Source of the DNA: Paenibacillus sp. FSL H3-0469
GTDB lineage: Bacteria > Bacillota > Bacilli > Paenibacillales > Paenibacillaceae
DNA length: 64,000 nucleotides
Direction: 5' to 3'
Assembly (NCBI RefSeq): GCF_038051945.1
Contig: NZ_CP150302.1
Span: forward strand, 558,001 to 622,000
Shown: positions 55,361 through 63,955 of the stretch, one piece after another
Layout: each line of letters begins with the position of its first letter
Numbering within the stretch: position 1 is the stretch's first letter
Translations under genes and position numbers: made by a program
Notes under the pieces: model-generated
Database searches by the model: none
What the model was told of the DNA's origin: nothing
What the model saw: only the letters and a program-made list of their open reading frames with translations

Positions 55361-57097
55361 ATGGGAATTTCGTTACGGGACTGCCAGTATCTGTTCCGCG
55401 ATTATTATACGCAAGGGAAAGAGCTGGTATTAGAGGGCCCGCAGCTGCGCTGTGAATTGGCCTCGCGGTATGCCATGAATCAGGATGTCCACGGTCTGAT
55501 GGAAGAAGGCGGAGACATCGTAATTCTGGAACCGGCGGGACCGGGCGTAGCCACCGCCGATAAAGGCAATGCGCAGCTGATGCTGGAGTATGACGCCGGG
55601 CTGGCTGCGGACGGATACCGCCTGGTGATTGGAGAGGACGCGAAGCTGGTCATTGCTGCGTCTAACCGGCGGGGGCTAAAATACGGGCTGGATGCGCTGA
55701 CAATGCTCCTCACCGTGGAGGAGGATTGCTGCCGCCTGCCGGAGGTTACGGTGGAGGATGAGCCTTCTTTTCCGGTGCGGGGCATTATTGAAGGCTTTTA
55801 TGGCGTGCCCTGGAGCTTCGCCGACCGGATGGATTCGGTCAGATATATGAGCGGGCACCGGATGAACGCCTTCATGTACGCGCCGAAGGATGATCCTTAT
55901 CACCGGAAGCTGTGGCGTGAGCCCTACCCGGATGAAGTGTTTGCCAAGATTCATGACTTGAAGCGGGAATGCGACAAGCATCTGGTGGATTTCTACTATT
56001 GTATCAGCCCGGGCAATGATCTGGAATTCCGCAGCAGTGCGGATTTCTTGAAGCTGGAGGAGAAGCTTGCGGCCATGATTGCGATTGGAGTGCGGCATTT
56101 CGCACTATTAATGGATGACATAGATTATGTGCTCCAAGGTGACAACAAGCAGTTCCTGGAGCGCTCCGGGACCGCCCATGCTTATGTGACGAACCGGGTC
56201 TATGATTACTTAGCCGAATGTCTGCCGCACTTCACCCTGGCGATGTGTCCTTCGGAATACTGGTCGTATTGGAACACGGAGTACAAGAAGGATATCCTTG
56301 AGCAGCTTCATCCCGCTGTCAAGGTGTTCTGGACCGGATATTTCGTCTTCGCCCCGGAGATCGGCCGGCGGCATGCGGAGGATAACCATGGCTTTTACGG
56401 GCATGAGCTGTGGCTGTGGGACAATATTCCGGTGAATGACTGTGACAAGGACCGGCTGTTCCTCGATCCGGTGCGCGGGCGCAGCTCCCGGCTCGGCAGG
56501 TACGGGCATACAGCGGTCGTCGCCAATCCAATGAATCAGTGGGAATGCTCCAAGATCACGCTTAATACGATGGCCCACTATATGTGGAACAGCGAGCGTT
56601 ACATGCCGGAGCTGTCCTGGGAGCTGTCCGTGCGTGAATTCGCCGGAGAGCTTGCGGAGGACATGATGTTCTTCTGCCGCCAAAATCTGAACAGCCGCCT
56701 GTATTCCGGCAGCTACCCGGACCTGGATGATGCGCTGGCGGAGCGCGATCTGGAGCGGCTGGACGCCTATTTCAGCCGGCTGGAGCAGACTGCCGTGCGG
56801 CTTGGCGGCTTAGAGAACGCCAAGTTCATAGAAGAAGCTGGGCCATGGCTGCGCCGGGCGATCGCGGATGCAGTGCTGTGGCGGGCTGTCCGCAGGCAAC
56901 TGGAGGACCCGCTGAACCCGCAGGCACAGGCGGAAGTTTACCAGCGCCTGGAGACCTGCCGCAGCTACGGTGTACGCCTCGGCAGTGATCCGGCTGTACG
57001 TGCGGCTGAGGCGCTGGGGATCGAGCTGCCGGAGATGGAAGAGGAGATCCAGACGGAGTTGAACGAAGAGACAGAGGAGGGGGACAGACATGACTAA
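55361..57097 (+). CDS. GH84 beta-N-acetylglucosaminidase
   Basis: 578-aa enzyme without a signal peptide. N-terminal alpha/beta domain (about 1-130), then the GH84 barrel: RGIIEGFYGVPWSFADRM, NAFMYAPKDDPYHR and the catalytic Asp pair D252-D253 in LLMDDIDY, which supports substrate-assisted catalysis; a helical C-terminal domain follows. It should release GlcNAc from imported beta-GlcNAc oligosaccharides or glycosides in the cytosol. Relatives include NagJ, O-GlcNAcases and hyaluronidases, usually secreted in bacteria, so an intracellular form next to an importer is notable. Starts 18 bp after the permease and overlaps the DUF4127 gene by 8 nt. Confidence 0.88.
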   Translation: MGISLRDCQYLFRDYYTQGKELVLEGPQLRCELASRYAMNQDVHGLMEEGGDIVILEPAGPGVATADKGNAQLMLEYDAGLAADGYRLVIGEDAKLVIAASNRRGLKYGLDALTMLLTVEEDCCRLPEVTVEDEPSFPVRGIIEGFYGVPWSFADRMDSVRYMSGHRMNAFMYAPKDDPYHRKLWREPYPDEVFAKIHDLKRECDKHLVDFYYCISPGNDLEFRSSADFLKLEEKLAAMIAIGVRHFALLMDDIDYVLQGDNKQFLERSGTAHAYVTNRVYDYLAECLPHFTLAMCPSEYWSYWNTEYKKDILEQLHPAVKVFWTGYFVFAPEIGRRHAEDNHGFYGHELWLWDNIPVNDCDKDRLFLDPVRGRSSRLGRYGHTAVVANPMNQWECSKITLNTMAHYMWNSERYMPELSWELSVREFAGELAEDMMFFCRQNLNSRLYSGSYPDLDDALAERDLERLDAYFSRLEQTAVRLGGLENAKFIEEAGPWLRRAIADAVLWRAVRRQLEDPLNPQAQAEVYQRLETCRSYGVRLGSDPAVRAAEALGIELPEMEEEIQTELNEETEEGDRHD

Positions 57098-58619
57098 GCT
57101 TCATACACTGGTCTTAGTTCCGCTGGATGAGCGGCCCTGCAATTATGAATTCCCTTATCTGCTGGCTCAGGGAACAGATTATAGGGTAGAGCGTCCGCCA
57201 GCCGGGATTATGGGCCTGAAGAAACGTCCGGGTGATGTTGAACGGCTATGGTCCTGGTTCGAGGCTGCCTGTGAAGGAGCGGACGGTGCGGTGGTTGCGC
57301 TGGATACGCTGCTCTACGGAGGCATTATTCCCTCGCGGCTGCACCAGCTGGAGCTTGAAGTGCTGGCTGCGCGTCTGGAGCGGCTGCGGGAGATCCGGCG
57401 GCGTTATCCGCAGCTGAAGCTGTATGCATTCCAGCTGATTATGCGTTGTCCGCAGTATTCACTATCGGACGAGGAGCCGGAATATTATGCTGACTGGGGC
57501 CGGGAGATCTTCCGCAAGGGCTTTATCGGCCACCGGCTGGAGCTCGGGATTGCCACGGATGAGGAGATCCGTGAGCTGGCCGATATCGATCTCCGGCTCC
57601 CGGCAGAGGTGCTGCAGGATTATCTTGGCCGCAGAGCAATGAATATTGAAGCGAACAAGCAGGCGCTGGAGCTGGTGCGGGACGGGGTGATTGACTTCAT
57701 GATTGTTCCGCAGGATGATTCGGCGCCGTATGGGCATACCGCCAAGGATCAGGAGAAAATGCGGGCACGGATCACGGCACTTGATCTGGAGCTTAAGGTA
57801 TATATGTATCCGGGAGCAGATGAGGTAGGCTGCACGTTGCTTGCCCGGATGTTGAATATGGCCGAAGGGCGGAGGCGAATGATCTACCCGCGTTTGTCCG
57901 CTGTGCAGGGGGCGTTTGTGACGCCGCTGTTCGAGGACCGTTTTTTCTATGAGACACTGAAGTATCAGATTCTGGCCGCAGGCGGATTAATTGCATCCAG
58001 CGCTGCGGAGGCGGATCTGGTTCTGTTGGTCAGTACACCGGGCGAGACAATGGCGGAAGCGGTGTCGCAGCATCATGCTTACTTCAGCTATGATATCTAC
58101 CGGAATCTGATGGAGCTGGTGGAGTATGGGGAGTATCTGCTTCGTGACCGGAAGATACCGGTGGCTGTAGCAGATGTCGGGTATGCCAATGGCGGTGACC
58201 AGAAGCTGGTTAAGATGCTGCGGCAAAAGAACCTCTTGTTCGATCTGGCAGGATACGCCGCCTGGAATACCAGCTCCAACTCGCTGGGAACCGTAATTTC
58301 GCAGGCGATGATCTATCTGATCTACGGACGTACAACAGGCCATCTGGATTTCCTGGCGCTCCGCTATGCCGAAGATGTATGCTATTGTTCAGTAGTGCGC
58401 GGAGAGCTTAGTGATGGCCCTGTGCAGGAGATGGGCTATGGCAAATATGAGCTGGACGGACCGCGCGGGCGCGTAGCTGCCCGAGTACAGGAACGGCTGA
58501 GTGAGGAGCTGGCTGTACGGATTGATAGTCCATCGGGGAGCGTGAAGATTACCGATTGCTATATGCCTTGGAACCGGATGTTTGAGGTGGGCTTATCTGC
58601 AGAGTATGTCCCCTCGTGA
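57090..58619 (+). CDS. DUF4127 family protein of unknown function
   Basis: 509 aa, cytosolic. It opens with LVLVPLDERPCNYEFP and contains VALDTLLYGGIIPSRLH, VPQDDSAPYGH, YPGADEVGCTLLARM and ADVGYANGGDQKL, the conserved blocks of DUF4127 (PF13552). Many conserved Asp, Glu, His and Arg suggest an enzyme acting on a sugar or a metal-bound substrate. Translationally coupled to GH84 (8-nt overlap, SD GAGGGG), which ties it to amino-sugar use. No experimental function is known to me. Confidence 0.82.
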   Translation: MTKLHTLVLVPLDERPCNYEFPYLLAQGTDYRVERPPAGIMGLKKRPGDVERLWSWFEAACEGADGAVVALDTLLYGGIIPSRLHQLELEVLAARLERLREIRRRYPQLKLYAFQLIMRCPQYSLSDEEPEYYADWGREIFRKGFIGHRLELGIATDEEIRELADIDLRLPAEVLQDYLGRRAMNIEANKQALELVRDGVIDFMIVPQDDSAPYGHTAKDQEKMRARITALDLELKVYMYPGADEVGCTLLARMLNMAEGRRRMIYPRLSAVQGAFVTPLFEDRFFYETLKYQILAAGGLIASSAAEADLVLLVSTPGETMAEAVSQHHAYFSYDIYRNLMELVEYGEYLLRDRKIPVAVADVGYANGGDQKLVKMLRQKNLLFDLAGYAAWNTSSNSLGTVISQAMIYLIYGRTTGHLDFLALRYAEDVCYCSVVRGELSDGPVQEMGYGKYELDGPRGRVAARVQERLSEELAVRIDSPSGSVKITDCYMPWNRMFEVGLSAEYVPS

Positions 58620-58717
58620 GGGCAAGTTGGCTCTATCCATTTTCAATGGAAGCAAACATTCAGAGATAGGTGTATTCCCAAATGGGCCAAAACACAGGCA
58701 CTGCAGGCATTTTAAAT

Positions 58718-58743
58718 GTACAAAATAAATTCTGATGTTGTAC
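58718..58743. promoter_or_regulatory. Inverted repeat upstream of nanE
   Basis: GTACAA-N14-TTGTAC in the 165-bp gap between DUF4127 and nanE. Could be an operator for a second promoter of nanE-rpiR. Weak evidence. Confidence 0.3.
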
Positions 58744-58784
58744 TTGTTCAATGGATATAGAATACAAGAGAGAGGGTGGGGACC

Positions 58785-59492
58785 CTGAGCAAAAATATAC
58801 TGGAAAGCCTTCATCTGGGGCTGATTGTCTCCTGCCAGGCACTGCCGAATGAGCCGCTGCACGGGCCGGAGATTATGGCCCGGATGGCGGTGGCGGCAGC
58901 ACAGGGCGGGGCCGCAGCCATCCGGGCGAACGGAGCAGCAGATGTGCGGGCGATCAAGCAGGCGGTTGCGCTGCCGGTGATCGGCATCGTGAAGCGCAAT
59001 TACCCGGATTCGGACGTCTATATTACCCCTACGCTTAGAGAGATTGAGGAGCTCCTGGAAGCAGGGGCGGATATTATAGCTTTTGACGGGACCCGGCAGA
59101 CCCGGCCGGAGCATTGTACGCTGGAGCAGATCATAGACCTGCTGAAGGCAAGCCCGGCCGCTTCCATGGCGGATATCTCCACACTGGAGGAAGCGTTATA
59201 TGCCGAGTCGCTTGGGGTCAGCTGTGTCTCGACTACTCTGTCGGGATATACACCGTATTCCCGCCAGCAGGAAGGGCCGAATCTGGAGCTGCTGGAGCAG
59301 GCTGCACGGCAGCTGAAGATTCCGGTCATCGCCGAAGGCAGGATCAGCCAGCCCGCCCAAGTGGAGGCAGCGCTGGAGCTCGGAGCCTACGCGGTGGTGG
59401 TAGGCTCCGCAATTACCCGGCCGCAGCTGATCACCCGGCCGTTCGCAGAAGCGGCGAGAAAAGTGAGGATGAACCGTAATGGAAATGAATGA
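58785..59492 (+). CDS. nanE: N-acetylmannosamine-6-phosphate 2-epimerase, probable CTG start
   Basis: 235-aa TIM barrel converting ManNAc-6-P to GlcNAc-6-P. SKNILESLHLGLIVSCQALPNEPLH, GIVKRNYP with the catalytic Lys, MADISTLEEA and VIAEGRISQP are diagnostic. The family's N-terminus (MSKNIL...) begins at a CTG codon at 58785, 8 nt after GAGGG. The only standard start further up, GTG 58776, overlaps that site. The product would enter the NagA/NagB route. Overlaps rpiR by 14 nt. Confidence 0.88.
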   Translation: MSKNILESLHLGLIVSCQALPNEPLHGPEIMARMAVAAAQGGAAAIRANGAADVRAIKQAVALPVIGIVKRNYPDSDVYITPTLREIEELLEAGADIIAFDGTRQTRPEHCTLEQIIDLLKASPAASMADISTLEEALYAESLGVSCVSTTLSGYTPYSRQQEGPNLELLEQAARQLKIPVIAEGRISQPAQVEAALELGAYAVVVGSAITRPQLITRPFAEAARKVRMNRNGNE

Positions 59493-60312
59493 CCGGATTA
59501 ACACGTATTATCCTTCAATGACCAAGTCTGAGCAAAAGGTAGCCCGGTGTGTGCTTGAGCATCCTGACAATCTGATCTATCTGTCTGTGACCGAGCTGGC
59601 CGATTTTGCCGGAACGGGCGAGACTACGGTGATGCGCTTCTGCCGCAAAATCGGCTTCAAGGGCTACCAGGACTTTAAGCTGATGCTGGCCCAGGGGCTG
59701 CCGAAGCGGCAGACTCTGGCGGACGGCGAACAGGGGGCTGGCGAGGGGGATTACGCTGACCATCTGTATGCCCTGATGGTTGGTGTGCTGCAATCCAGCC
59801 TGGGCATGCTGGACCGGGAGCAGCTACAGCGGGCAGTTGAGGCTCTGGATCAGGCCCGGTATATCCAGTTCTTCGGCGTAGGATCTTCAGGAATCACGGC
59901 GCTGGACGCCAAGAACCGCTTCCTGCGGATCGGGCGGCGGGTCGAGGCCAATTCCGACAGCCACATTCAGTCGATGATGGCGGTGACGATGGGGGCGGGC
60001 GATGTGGCTTTTGGCATCAGTGTATCAGGAAGCACACTGGATACGAATGACATGCTGATGAAGGCCAAGCAGAACGGGGCCAAGGTCATTGCCATGACTA
60101 ACTATGCCAAGTCCCCGATTGCTTCCATTGCCGACATTGTACTGCTGACGGCTGGGAAGGAGTCGCCGCTGGAGGGCGGCTCTGTAGGGGCCAAGGTCTC
60201 ACAGCTGTTCATTATTGATCTGCTCTGCCAGGGGCTGGAGCAGCTTCATGCCGAAGAGACCAAGCGGATGAAGGAGCTGACCGCCCGGGCGGTCATTGAC
60301 CGGATTTATTAG
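59479..60312 (+). CDS. RpiR/MurR family transcriptional regulator
   Basis: 277 aa. N-terminal helix-turn-helix (about 1-75; LTEQ-type region YLSVTELADFAGTGETTVMRFCRKIGFKGYQDFKL) and a C-terminal SIS sugar-phosphate isomerase-like domain (about 125-260; FFGVGSSGITALDAKNRFLRIG, SVSGSTLDTNDMLMKAKQ) that binds phosphosugars. Likely controls the locus in response to GlcNAc-6-P or ManNAc-6-P, as MurR and NanR(RpiR) do elsewhere. ATG 59479 or 59485 are both possible. Confidence 0.88.
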   Translation: MEMNDRINTYYPSMTKSEQKVARCVLEHPDNLIYLSVTELADFAGTGETTVMRFCRKIGFKGYQDFKLMLAQGLPKRQTLADGEQGAGEGDYADHLYALMVGVLQSSLGMLDREQLQRAVEALDQARYIQFFGVGSSGITALDAKNRFLRIGRRVEANSDSHIQSMMAVTMGAGDVAFGISVSGSTLDTNDMLMKAKQNGAKVIAMTNYAKSPIASIADIVLLTAGKESPLEGGSVGAKVSQLFIIDLLCQGLEQLHAEETKRMKELTARAVIDRIY

Positions 60313-60516
60313 GGTGCGGGGGAAATGAAGTGGTAGGGAGAAATGAAACGACTGGGAGAAAAGAAGAAATAGTGAATGATGCATTACATTCCGGTTGAGG
60401 GAACAGCGTTGGTAGTATAGGGGGCGTTGAGCTCGTCTGTCGAGGTAGGGTATGACAAAAAGGCGTGTAGACGGAAAATCGAACACATTGGAGCTAGGGG
60501 CGACGTGTAGGCCAGA

Positions 60517-60944
60517 TGTAATCGAAAAACCGATTACAATGGAGCCTGGGCGGCGTGTTGCTGGATGTAATCGGAAAACCGATTACAACGCGCTCGCAAG
60601 AGGGCAGATGGCCAGATGTAATCGAAAAACCGATTACAATGCGCTTGCGAGAGGGCAGATGGCTGGATGTAATCGGAAAACCGATTACAATGCACTCGTG
60701 AGAGGGCGGACGGCGGGATGTAATCGAAAAACCGATTACAATGCGCTCGTGAGAGGGCGGACGGCTTGATGTAATCGGAAAACCGATTACAACGCGCTCG
60801 CGAGAGAGCGGATGGCTGGATGTAATCGGAAAACCGATTACAATGCACTCGTGAGAGGGCGGACAGCGGGATGTAATCGAAAAACCGATTACAACGCGCT
60901 CGCAAGAGGGCAGATGGCCAGATGTAATCGAAAAACCGATTACA
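60517..60944. repeat. Nine-copy hairpin array, 51-bp period
   Basis: Palindromes TGTAATCG(G/A)-AAAA-CCGATTACA (22 bp) occur at 60517, 60566, 60617, 60668, 60719, 60770, 60821, 60872 and 60923. The first step is 49 bp and all others exactly 51. The ninth base is A,G,A,G,A,G,G,A,A in order. The 29-bp linkers are also similar to each other (GCGCTCG(C/T)GAGAGGGCGGATGG type), so this is a tandem repeat, not a CRISPR array. Since 51 is a multiple of three, it produces artificial repetitive reading frames on both strands. It separates rpiR from the ROK kinase gene. Confidence 0.95.
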
Positions 60945-61113
60945 AGTGTATGTTACTCAGGGATCATGCTCTATGCCGTCAGATAGCAGGCCAATGGAGA
61001 TATATGAGGTTGTCACTTATGAACTGAAACCTAAGCCCTAAAACGGTACCTAACCTACAAGGATGGCAGCGCCGTTTCCGTGTGGTACAGAATCAGTAGT
61101 GGAGGTGGTGCGA

Positions 61114-62031
61114 ATGCGGCAAGTCATAGGTGTGGATATCGGGGGGACGGGCATCAAAGGGCTTGTGACCGATGAAGCGGGGGCGGTTCTGGCGGAAGCC
61201 AGGCGCGACACGGAGGCCCGGCTAGGCCGTGAGGTTATTCTCGGCCAGGTCCATAGTCTGATAGAGAAACTGCTGGCGGAGCATCCTGCCGTGGAAGCGC
61301 TGGGGATTGGTTCTGCGGGCAGGGTGAATGCGGATACGGGCGAGGTGATCTATGCCACCGATAATCTCCCCGGCTGGCAGGGCATGCAGCTTACGCAGTG
61401 GGCAGAAGCTGCCTTCGGGCGGCCTGCGGCGGCAGATAATGATGCCAACGCGGCGCTGCTGGGCGAGGCCTGGCTGGGCGCGGGACGCGGCAGGGCGAGC
61501 CTGGTCATGCTGACCCTGGGCACCGGGGTCGGCGGGGCGAATCTGGTGGAAGGCCGGCTGCTGCGCGGAGCCGCCTGGAGCGGTGGCGACTGGGGGCACA
61601 GCGTGCTGGTGCCGGGAGGTCGCCCCTGTAATTGCGGCAAGCGCGGCTGCGCGGAGCAATTTGTGTCCGGCCAGGCGCTGCTGCGGCTGGCACTGGAGGA
61701 GACCGGCCGGACGTATACGCACGGGCGGGAGATTATGGCGGCGGCGGAGCAGGGCGATGCGGCAGTGCTCGCGGTGCTTGGGCGCTTCACAGCGGACCTG
61801 GCGCTGGTGACAGCTAACATCGGGGCGGCGGTAGACCCCGAGCTGATTATTATCGGCGGCGGCGTCATCCAGAGCCGTGCCGTCTGGTGGCCGCTGCTTG
61901 CCGGGCAGGCGGGCGGCAGTTTGGCCGCCCGGATCGTGCCGGCGGCGCTGGGCAACCGTGCCGGCTGCTTCGGCGCGGCCCGGCTGGCTCTGGAACGGCT
62001 GCGCCAGGACGAAGGCGATGGACAGATCTAA
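61114..62031 (+). CDS. ROK family sugar kinase (candidate N-acetylhexosamine kinase)
   Basis: 305 aa. ATP motif GVDIGGTGIKG at the N-terminus, catalytic Asp in DNDANAALLGE, ROK signature LGTGVGG, and the zinc motif CNCGKRGCAE with its partner His in GGDWGHS. It would phosphorylate GlcNAc or ManNAc at C6 using ATP; the NanE gene favours ManNAc or a mixed role, but glucose cannot be excluded. ATG 61114 has GGAGGTGG 6 nt upstream; the frame from 61063 lacks a site. High G+C here produces long antisense frames that I reject. Confidence 0.85.
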   Translation: MRQVIGVDIGGTGIKGLVTDEAGAVLAEARRDTEARLGREVILGQVHSLIEKLLAEHPAVEALGIGSAGRVNADTGEVIYATDNLPGWQGMQLTQWAEAAFGRPAAADNDANAALLGEAWLGAGRGRASLVMLTLGTGVGGANLVEGRLLRGAAWSGGDWGHSVLVPGGRPCNCGKRGCAEQFVSGQALLRLALEETGRTYTHGREIMAAAEQGDAAVLAVLGRFTADLALVTANIGAAVDPELIIIGGGVIQSRAVWWPLLAGQAGGSLAARIVPAALGNRAGCFGAARLALERLRQDEGDGQI

Positions 62032-62058
62032 CTGCTGCGGCAGAGAGGAGATGGAGAG

Positions 62059-63645
62059 ATGACTGGCGAACAGGAGAAGCGTTCGGATGTTGTAATTATT
62101 GGCGGCGGCCTTGGAGGAACGGCGGCGGCACTGGCTGCAGCCAAGGCGGGGCTGCGGGTACTTATGACGGAGGAGACGGACTGGCTGGGCGGGCAATTGA
62201 CCTCGCAGGCGGTACCGCCGGATGAGCACCGCTGGATTGAGCAATCCGGCAGCACTGCCTCGTACTGTGAATTCCGCAGCAGGGTCAGAGACTATTACAG
62301 GCGGAATTATCCGCTTACGGAAGCTGCGAAGAGCGACCCGATACTGAATCCCGGCAACGGCTGGGTTAGCCGATTAGCACATGAGCCTAAGGTGGCACTG
62401 ACTGTTCTTCAGGAGATGCTGGCTCCATATGTGAACACCGGACGGATTGAGGTGCTCTATCATACGGTGCCGGTTGCGGCCGATACTGAAGGGGATTACG
62501 TGACTGGAGTGACTGTCCGGCAGGGACCGGGCGGTGACCTTATCAGGCTGAGCGGCGACTATTATCTGGACGCCACGGAATGCGGCGATCTGCTGCCGCT
62601 GGCCGGAGTCGAGCATGTCAGCGGCGCTGAAGCCCGCAGCGAGACCGGGGAGCCGCACGCACTAGAACTCGCAGACCCGCTCGACATGCAATCGATTACC
62701 CATGTGGCGGCGGTGGACTATGTGCCGGATGGAGACTATACAATACCGCGTCCAAGAGATTATGATTACTGGCGCGAATATGTCCCATCGTTCTCACAGT
62801 ATCCGATCTTAAGCTGGTACGCTTCAGATGCTGACGATACGACCAAGCTGAAGCAGTTCACGATGTTCCCGAATGAGCAAGGAATTGTCTCCCTGTGGGA
62901 TTACCGGCGGATCGTAGACCCGGCCATCTGGACGGAGCCCCTGAATGACGGCGAAGTCACTCTGCTAAACTGGGCGCTGAACGATTACTATGCCGGGCCA
63001 ATTATCGGCGTATCGCCGGAGGAACGGGAGCGGCATCTGGAGGGAGCACGGCAGCTCACCCTCTCACTCGTGTACTGGCTTCAGACCGAAGCGCCCCGCC
63101 TGGACGGCGGGAAGGGCTACCCGGGTGTAAGGCTGCGCGGGGATGTGCTCGGCACGGATGACGGGCTGGCCAAGGCCCCGTATATCCGGGAATCCCGGCG
63201 CATTCGCGGGCTGTACACTATTGCGGAACAGGATGTAAGCAAGGAGCTGCGCGGGCCGTCCGGGCCTAAGTGCTATGAGGACAGCGTTGGGGTAGGCAGC
63301 TATCATCTGGATCTTCATCCCACGACAGTGAGCCAGCGTACCTTTTATATCCCGAATCATCCTTATGAGATTCCTCTTGGATCATTGATCCCGGTAAGGG
63401 TTAAGAACCTGATCCCGGCCTGCAAAAACATATCCATGACCCAGATTGCGAACGGCTGCTACCGCCTGCATCCTACAGAATGGAATATCGGCGAGGCGGC
63501 AGGCACCCTCGCGGCCTATGCCATCAGACAACAGGTCGAACCATCGGCGGTCAGGGGAAATGCGGAGCATCTGGAGGCCTATCAGCAGCAATTGATTGCG
63601 CTCGGCGTCCAGCTGCACTGGACCACAGAGGAGTTGGAGGCCTAA
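62059..63645 (+). CDS. FAD-dependent oxidoreductase (FAD_oxidored family)
   Basis: 528-aa flavoprotein of PF12831. Rossmann motif VVIIGGGLGGTAAALAAAKAG (residues about 11-31), TDWLGGQLTSQAVPPDEH, DATECGDLLPLAG and the C-terminal FAD-contacting WNIGEAAGTLAAYA. Such proteins are often encoded in polysaccharide or amino-sugar loci, with substrates unknown; some are mislabelled 'xanthan lyase'. No signal peptide is seen. It starts 27 bp after the ROK kinase gene and closes the locus. It may oxidise a modified sugar from the imported glycan. Confidence 0.8.
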   Translation: MTGEQEKRSDVVIIGGGLGGTAAALAAAKAGLRVLMTEETDWLGGQLTSQAVPPDEHRWIEQSGSTASYCEFRSRVRDYYRRNYPLTEAAKSDPILNPGNGWVSRLAHEPKVALTVLQEMLAPYVNTGRIEVLYHTVPVAADTEGDYVTGVTVRQGPGGDLIRLSGDYYLDATECGDLLPLAGVEHVSGAEARSETGEPHALELADPLDMQSITHVAAVDYVPDGDYTIPRPRDYDYWREYVPSFSQYPILSWYASDADDTTKLKQFTMFPNEQGIVSLWDYRRIVDPAIWTEPLNDGEVTLLNWALNDYYAGPIIGVSPEERERHLEGARQLTLSLVYWLQTEAPRLDGGKGYPGVRLRGDVLGTDDGLAKAPYIRESRRIRGLYTIAEQDVSKELRGPSGPKCYEDSVGVGSYHLDLHPTTVSQRTFYIPNHPYEIPLGSLIPVRVKNLIPACKNISMTQIANGCYRLHPTEWNIGEAAGTLAAYAIRQQVEPSAVRGNAEHLEAYQQQLIALGVQLHWTTEELEA

Positions 63646-63703
63646 GCGCACATGCTCCTGCAATCCAACCTAACTTAACCGGCTATAGTCACATATCCAA
63701 GGT

Positions 63704-63733
63704 AAGGTGCCCCGTCAGCGGGGTGCCTTTTTG
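63704..63733 (+). terminator. Terminator of the amino-sugar locus
   Basis: AAGGTGCCCCG / CGGGGTGCCTT stem (two G-U pairs) and TTTTT. Confidence 0.85.
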
Positions 63734-63770
63734 GTATGGTCTACTTAGTAGATGTTACCTGGCAGCAAGC

Positions 63771-63955
63771 AATTGGAAAAACGTATCTTGTTTTATTGGT
63801 TTTAGCAGAAACGGAGGAAGCAAGTGGAAATTGTACAACTAAATAGCTTCAGTCACGCTCCTTAGCAGGAAATATGCAAAATTAAGTGCCTTTTTTCCAA
63901 CTTCTATCGTACTATGGCCTAATCGTCCATCAGGAAGTGTAGAAATCCAACTAAT
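63771..63955 (+). repeat. MITE-like dispersed element, copy C
   Basis: About 185 bp, starting ATTGGAAAAACGTATCTTGT and ending GTAGAAATCCAACTAA. Same element as 16061-16250 and 29331-29516, the most diverged of the three. The last 260 bp of the window contains no gene that I can support. Confidence 0.65.

Noticed and set aside
60452..60905. Repetitive proteins on both strands (CNRKTDYNALVRG-type and CNRFSDYIQPSALS-type repeats)
   Set aside because: They arise only because the 51-bp repeat period is a multiple of three. There is no ribosome site and no family.
60517..60944. CRISPR array (regular 22-bp repeats with 29-bp spacers)
   Set aside because: The spacers are near-copies of each other, the repeats are perfect palindromes, and there are no cas genes. 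It is a tandem repeat of 51-bp units.
61222..62244. 340-codon antisense frame across the ROK kinase gene
   Set aside because: High G+C removes stop codons. The plus strand has full ROK and zinc motifs.
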